Position numbers and translations under genes: made by a program
In this document: positions 60,428 through 64,000 of the stretch, one piece after another
How the letters are laid out: each line of letters begins with the position of its first letter
How positions within the stretch are numbered: the stretch's first letter is position 1
The notes under the pieces: model-generated
Seen by the model: the letters and a program-made list of their open reading frames with translations, nothing else
Told to the model about the DNA's origin: nothing
Database searches by the model: none
Assembly (NCBI GenBank): GCA_947447265.1
Contig: CANFKC010000005.1
Location: forward strand, 106,967-170,966
Direction: 5' to 3'
From: Chitinophagaceae bacterium
Lineage (GTDB): Bacteria; Bacteroidota; Bacteroidia; Chitinophagales; Chitinophagaceae
DNA: 64,000 nucleotides

Positions 60428-62266
60428 ATGGATCGTAATCAGGTTATTGGTTTTGCATTATTAGCTGCATTACTTATTGGGTATATTAGTTATAACCAAT
60501 ATGAGCAGAAAAAATTAGAGTTACAAAAAAAGTCAGACTCAACTTCAGTGGCGCATACGCGCCCTAAAATAGATAGCATTACAGCTCCGGCAACGGCAGC
60601 TATTAATGATTCTGCCACCGAAGCGCTCAAAAAATTACAACCACCCGCTTTTAATGGCACTGCGCAAACAGTAACGCTGGAAAATGCCAGGGTTGCTATC
60701 CAGTTCAATACTAAGGGTGCAAGCCCGGTATCTGCCGCATTGAAGGAATACAAAACCTATGGCGGCAAAGACCAGCTTTATCTTTTTAATGGTACCGGCA
60801 ACTATTTAAATACCATACTGCCTTATGACAATGGCAGGGCAACCAATACCCTCTACTTTACCCCAACTACTAAAACTGAAGCTGACGGAAGTAAATCAAT
60901 CAACTTTGCAGGTGACCTGGGTAACGGTAAAAGGGTAGATATTATATATACACTGCCTGCCAACGAATACATGATGCATTGCAATATTGTGCTCACGGGC
61001 ATGCCTGCGCAGAATGTGAAAATGGCATGGCAAACACAGGCATTACATACCGAAAGGGATATTGCCACCGAGCGCCTGAACACACAGGTATATTACCACT
61101 TTAAAGATGATGATAACGACTACTTTACCGTGCGTAATAACGAGGAAAAGACATTCCATAGCGACAATGCAACTAAATGGGTTGGCTTCAGGAAACAATA
61201 TTTTACCAGTGCAATTATAAACGACGATGGTTTCAGCAAAGTTGATATTAAGGCAACAGCAAAAACTGAAGACAGCAGTATTGTAGCTACTAACTTTACT
61301 GAGTTCATTACCCCGCTTAAAGGTGCAGGCAATGTTTCTACAGCTTCTTTCAGGTGGTATTTGGGCCCTAATGATTATAATACACTTAAGAGCTACAAAA
61401 TAGGCCTTGATGAAATGATACCATTGGGTTATGGTATCATGTCGTTCGTGAAGTACATTAACAAAGGTATCTTAATTCCTATTTTCTACTTCCTTTCCAG
61501 CTTCATCAGCAACTATGCAATCATCATTATGCTGATGACCATTTTCATCAGGCTCATTACTTCTTTCTTTACTTATAAGAGCTACCTGTCATCAGCTAAA
61601 ATGCGCATACTCAAACCAGAACTGGATGAACTACGCGCCAAGATAGGTGACGACCAGCAAAAGATGGGTGTTGAGCAAATGAAGCTGTACCGCGAGGCTG
61701 GTGTTAACCCGCTGGGTGGTTGCCTGCCAATGCTAATACAGTTGCCAATTTTGCTTTCCATGTACTATATGTTCCCATCGTTCATTGAGTTCAGGCAAAA
61801 GAGTTTCTTATGGGCACATGACCTTTCTACCTACGATAGTATTTTCAGCTGGACTACCAATATACCGCTGCTTTCATCAGTTTATGGTAACCACATAAGC
61901 CTGTTTACTTTAATGATGACCGCATCGAGTTTGTTCCTGGCTATCTATAACCGTAACATGACCCCGCAAGACCCTAATAACCCTATGATGAAATACATGC
62001 CTTATGTGTTTCCGGTAATATTGATGGGTGTATTTAACAAGATGGCAGCGGCGCTTACGTTCTACTATACCTTCAGTAACTTATTGAGCATTGCACAGCA
62101 GTTTTTAATACAGAAATTCTTCATTAACGAAAAGGCTATTCATGCTCAAATACAGGCCAACCGCAGTAAACCTCCAGTAGCATCTAAATGGCAACAAAAG
62201 CTACAGGAAATGCAATCAGCGCAGGCTGACAGGGGCAAGGTGCAGCCACGGACCAACAAAAAATAA
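60428..62266 (+). CDS. yidC: Membrane protein insertase YidC
   Basis: YidC inserts and folds inner-membrane proteins, alone or with SecYEG. The 612 residues have the first TM (DRNQVIGFALLAALLIGYISY), a large periplasmic beta-sandwich (NARVAIQFNTKGASPVSAALKEY, KRVDIIYTLPANEYMMHCNIV, STASFRWYLGPNDYNTLK), and the conserved C-terminal core. That core has IFYFLSSFISNYAIIIMLMTIFIRLITSFFTYKSYLSSAKMR, LYREAGVNPLGGCLPMLIQLPILLSMYYMFP, and the last helices ending FTFYYTFSNLLSIAQQFLIQK. The cytoplasmic tail is basic. It is not preceded by rnpA or rpmH, unlike many bacteria, but that is common in Bacteroidota. A hairpin terminator follows. Confidence 0.97.
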   Translation: MDRNQVIGFALLAALLIGYISYNQYEQKKLELQKKSDSTSVAHTRPKIDSITAPATAAINDSATEALKKLQPPAFNGTAQTVTLENARVAIQFNTKGASPVSAALKEYKTYGGKDQLYLFNGTGNYLNTILPYDNGRATNTLYFTPTTKTEADGSKSINFAGDLGNGKRVDIIYTLPANEYMMHCNIVLTGMPAQNVKMAWQTQALHTERDIATERLNTQVYYHFKDDDNDYFTVRNNEEKTFHSDNATKWVGFRKQYFTSAIINDDGFSKVDIKATAKTEDSSIVATNFTEFITPLKGAGNVSTASFRWYLGPNDYNTLKSYKIGLDEMIPLGYGIMSFVKYINKGILIPIFYFLSSFISNYAIIIMLMTIFIRLITSFFTYKSYLSSAKMRILKPELDELRAKIGDDQQKMGVEQMKLYREAGVNPLGGCLPMLIQLPILLSMYYMFPSFIEFRQKSFLWAHDLSTYDSIFSWTTNIPLLSSVYGNHISLFTLMMTASSLFLAIYNRNMTPQDPNNPMMKYMPYVFPVILMGVFNKMAAALTFYYTFSNLLSIAQQFLIQKFFINEKAIHAQIQANRSKPPVASKWQQKLQEMQSAQADRGKVQPRTNKK

Positions 62267-62286
62267 TTGTACACTTAACCTATTTG

Positions 62287-62311
62287 CAACCCGCCACATT
62301 GTGGCGGGTTG
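62287..62311 (+). terminator. Rho-independent terminator after yidC
   Basis: CAACCCGCCAC-ATT-GTGGCGGGTTG is a perfect 11-base stem with a three-base loop, then TTTGTTTT. Confidence 0.92.
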
Positions 62312-62436
62312 TTTGTTTTAAATGCTTTTTAAAACCTGAGAAATACCAATCGTGCATCTTATTCCTGCGGGCATATAAAATATTGGGACAAAATTTGGGT
62401 AAAAATGTAACTTACCTATTCAATCCTTCACCTAAC

Positions 62437-63480
62437 ATGAAGCATTTTATATTTTGCGCGGCTCTCCTCTTACTATCCTCATTTTCAGAATATGGCTTCT
62501 GCCAGGTAAATGTCGGCAAGTCTATTGATTCCCTTATCCGGGTCAGCAATCCGAGGTTTTTTAATGGTGTAATACTGATCTCAAAAAACGAGAACGCCAT
62601 CTACCAAAAATGCCACGGCTATCGCGACCTGGCTAAGAAGACGCCTTTAAAAATTGATGACCAGTTTCTTATTGCTTCTATCAGCAAACAGTTTACCGCT
62701 ACTTTAGTTTTAAAGGAAGTGCAGGCCGGGCACATACAAACACAGCAAACTATACGGCATTATTTGCCCGATTTTAAACAAAAATGGGCGGACTCTGTAA
62801 CCATTCAGCAACTACTGAATCATACGTCAGGGATAGCCGATTGGGATAAAAACCTGGCTCATGAACCGGGAAGTGCGTTTTTGTATAAGAATATTAACTA
62901 CGCCATATTAGGTAAGATCATAGAAAAAACTTCCGGCAAAACGTATGCTGCACTAACGGCCGAGTTGTTTGAGCGCTGCAAAATGAAATGGTCTACAGTG
63001 CCACCGGGCCATGGCAGAAAGAGTAACATTAAAAAGCTGGTAAAAGGTCACGCTGAAACCGACAATGGAAAGTATAAAGAGGAGAACGTATTAGGCGCAT
63101 TAGATTTGCCAATGATGGGCGTACCTGCGGCAGGTATGATCTCTACTGCCGGCGACCTTGATAAATGGACGTACTGCTTACATAATGGAAAACTCTTAGC
63201 AGATAGCACCTACCAAATGATGATTACTGGCGCTGCTATACAACCGCACCGGTGGGGAAAACTGAAATATGCCGATGGGATTAAAACAGATAGCCTGGAC
63301 GGTATTTTGGAACTGAGTATGAGTGGTTATGTGCCGGGCTTTATTTCAACAATGATCTATTATCCGAAAGCCAAAGTTAGTACGGTCATTCTAGAAAACA
63401 TATCGCCTTCCGCTTCGGATATGGACCGGGTGTACTACTTTCATGATGAGATCAGGAAGATTGTCAGAAGGTTTCTTTAG
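62437..63480 (+). CDS. Serine hydrolase, beta-lactamase/DD-peptidase-like
   Basis: From ATG 62437 the 347 residues start with a signal peptide (MKHFIFCAALLLLSSFSEYGFC). The class C/DD-peptidase-type motifs are SxxK at 81-84 (IASISKQFTATLVL) and YxN at 150-152 (FLYKNINYAILGKIIEKTSG). The third motif (usually H/KxG) is not obvious; GHAETDNGK or the later STAGDLDKW may stand in. The family (PF00144) includes peptidases, esterases and amidases acting on the envelope. It is a single gene; the in-frame start at 62284 lies inside the yidC terminator and is rejected. Confidence 0.87.
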   Translation: MKHFIFCAALLLLSSFSEYGFCQVNVGKSIDSLIRVSNPRFFNGVILISKNENAIYQKCHGYRDLAKKTPLKIDDQFLIASISKQFTATLVLKEVQAGHIQTQQTIRHYLPDFKQKWADSVTIQQLLNHTSGIADWDKNLAHEPGSAFLYKNINYAILGKIIEKTSGKTYAALTAELFERCKMKWSTVPPGHGRKSNIKKLVKGHAETDNGKYKEENVLGALDLPMMGVPAAGMISTAGDLDKWTYCLHNGKLLADSTYQMMITGAAIQPHRWGKLKYADGIKTDSLDGILELSMSGYVPGFISTMIYYPKAKVSTVILENISPSASDMDRVYYFHDEIRKIVRRFL

Positions 63481-63512
63481 TGTTGAATTTCGTACGCTAT
63501 CGCTTAAAAGAA

Positions 63513-63532
63513 AAATCCCGTCATGGGGATTT
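63513..63532 (-). terminator. Hairpin after the damaged tRNA-Ala copy
   Basis: AAATCCC and GGGATTT form a 7-base stem; the minus-strand side is followed by TTTTCTTTT. It has the same layout as the hairpin after the intact tRNA (63869-63888), with different stem bases. Confidence 0.7.
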
Positions 63533-63539
63533 AAAGCTT

Positions 63540-63625
63540 GTGGAGAGGAGCGGAGTCGAACCAGTTACCTCTTTCCCGAAAGCCTTCGGGACTGCAAGCG
63601 CTCTAGCCAAATGAGCTAATTAACC
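63540..63625 (-). pseudogene. Damaged tRNA-Ala copy downstream of the GIY-YIG gene
   Basis: On the minus strand the sequence from GGTTAATTAGCTC through TGGCTAGAGCGCTTGCA matches the 5' half of the intact tRNA-Ala at 63894-63970, and GAGGTAACTGGTTCGACTCCG matches its T-arm. The anticodon loop is replaced by a palindrome-rich insert (CCCGAAGGCTTTCGGG). The 5' acceptor strand is altered so it cannot pair with the 3' strand, and the CCA end reads CAA. It is a decayed duplicate and not a functional tRNA. The GIY-YIG stop codon lies inside it. Confidence 0.75.
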
Positions 63626-63854
63626 ACTGAACGTACTTTCTGCTTTTCTTTCTCTTGATTTCCTTCTCTCTGCCAATAGCTTCTTTCCTAGTAGTAAAGT
63701 ATTCCGTATATTTCAACTCCCAGTCTACTGCTGCTGAACTATAATCAGAAATACCGCTATTGTGTTGCTTAAGACGCTCATCGACATTCTCAGAATATCC
63801 AACGTAATACTTATCGATCGACTGGGAATAAATTATGTAAACTGCATACGCCAT
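63603..63854 (-). CDS. GIY-YIG endonuclease, tRNA-associated
   Basis: The 83-residue product has the GIY-YIG core: VYIIYSQSIDKYYVGYS (GIY at about 5-9, YIG-like YVGY at 17-20), the catalytic Arg27 (ENVDERLKQHN) and the conserved Glu (about 63, in REKEIKRKK). It ends KYVQWLISSFG. The last codons (WLISSFG and stop) are encoded by tRNA-Ala sequence, because the reading frame runs into the damaged tRNA copy. Single-domain GIY-YIG proteins like this are mobile-type nucleases, often found beside tRNA genes in Bacteroidota (family impression, not checked). Probable role: cutting or copying at tRNA-Ala sites. Confidence 0.88.
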   Translation of the reverse strand: MAYAVYIIYSQSIDKYYVGYSENVDERLKQHNSGISDYSSAAVDWELKYTEYFTTRKEAIGREKEIKRKKSRKYVQWLISSFG

Positions 63855-63868
63855 CTCTTAAAAAAGAA

Positions 63869-63888
63869 AAATCACCCGAGGGTGATTT
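63869..63888 (-). terminator. Terminator of the intact tRNA-Ala
   Basis: AAATCACCC-GA-GGGTGATTT is a perfect nine-base stem. On the minus strand it follows the tRNA by six bases and is followed by TTTCTTTTTT. Confidence 0.85.
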
Positions 63889-63893
63889 AAAAC

Positions 63894-63970
<77 letters not shown>

Positions 63971-64000
63971 AATAAAAAATGAACTAAAAACAAACTCCCT

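Noticed and set aside
62284..62436. 51-codon extension of the serine hydrolase
   Set aside because: It reads through the yidC terminator and precedes the signal peptide that begins at 62437.

Overview
The window looks like a chromosomal segment of a Bacteroidota bacterium, most likely Chitinophagaceae-like. The evidence is gene content: two secreted proteins with C-terminal type IX secretion (Por) sorting signals, an OMP_b-brl_3-type TonB-dependent-receptor-like protein, GSCFA, GH3-family and PstS/TPR proteins, class II glycyl-tRNA synthetase and a Bacteroidota-type YidC. Several promoters fit the Bacteroidota pattern TTG-N19-21-TAnnTTTG, and Shine-Dalgarno sequences are mostly absent. No rRNA operon, CRISPR array or complete insertion sequence was seen.

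Layout. 1-5.6 kb: edge of an exported protein, priA, a secreted YD-repeat-like protein and a six-blade NHL-repeat protein. 5.7-11.1 kb (minus): a sigma-54-type response regulator, a single-domain response regulator, a GSCFA protein, a DUF3592-like membrane protein and a TPR/class III adenylate cyclase. 11.2-22 kb (plus): a BlaI-like repressor, three tandem M56 (BlaR1-like) membrane metallopeptidases, three small exported proteins that are detached copies of the M56 C-terminal domain, a large outer-membrane receptor and a DUF4197 protein. 22-29.4 kb: a DinB-like protein, a frameshifted Crp/Fnr gene and a 1905-residue repeat adhesin-like secreted protein. 29.6-42.9 kb: SNF2 helicase, lpxB, a glutathionylspermidine synthase-like protein, a TraB/GumN gene split by one in-frame stop, and glyS. 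43-46.8 kb: a secreted HEVCH metallopeptidase-like protein, a glycosyltransferase and a methyltransferase. 47-50.4 kb: a compact prophage remnant (S24 repressor, DnaA-domain-IV-like protein, Mu Gam-like protein, a broken small gene). 50.6-55.1 kb: TPR/PstS pair and a GH3 protein. 55.4-56.5 kb: rplU, rpmA and a histone-H1-like Lys/Ala/Pro protein. 56.8-64 kb: a polytopic membrane protein, an AAA ATPase-nuclease with a striking repeat array in its promoter, yidC, a serine hydrolase, and a GIY-YIG endonuclease inserted between an intact tRNA-Ala and a damaged tRNA-Ala copy.

The most unusual systems are (a) the BlaI/M56 array with three solo sensor-like domains that begin at the methionine equivalent to an internal Met of the M56 proteins and share a conserved leader, (b) the alternating CGCCAAA/TTTGGCG array with a 54-bp period upstream of the AAA/PD-(D/E)XK gene, and (c) the GIY-YIG/tRNA duplication. 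Disrupted genes (TraB/GumN stop, Crp/Fnr frameshift, broken phage gene) are recorded with exact positions. Functional statements rest on motif recognition by eye; no database search was run.
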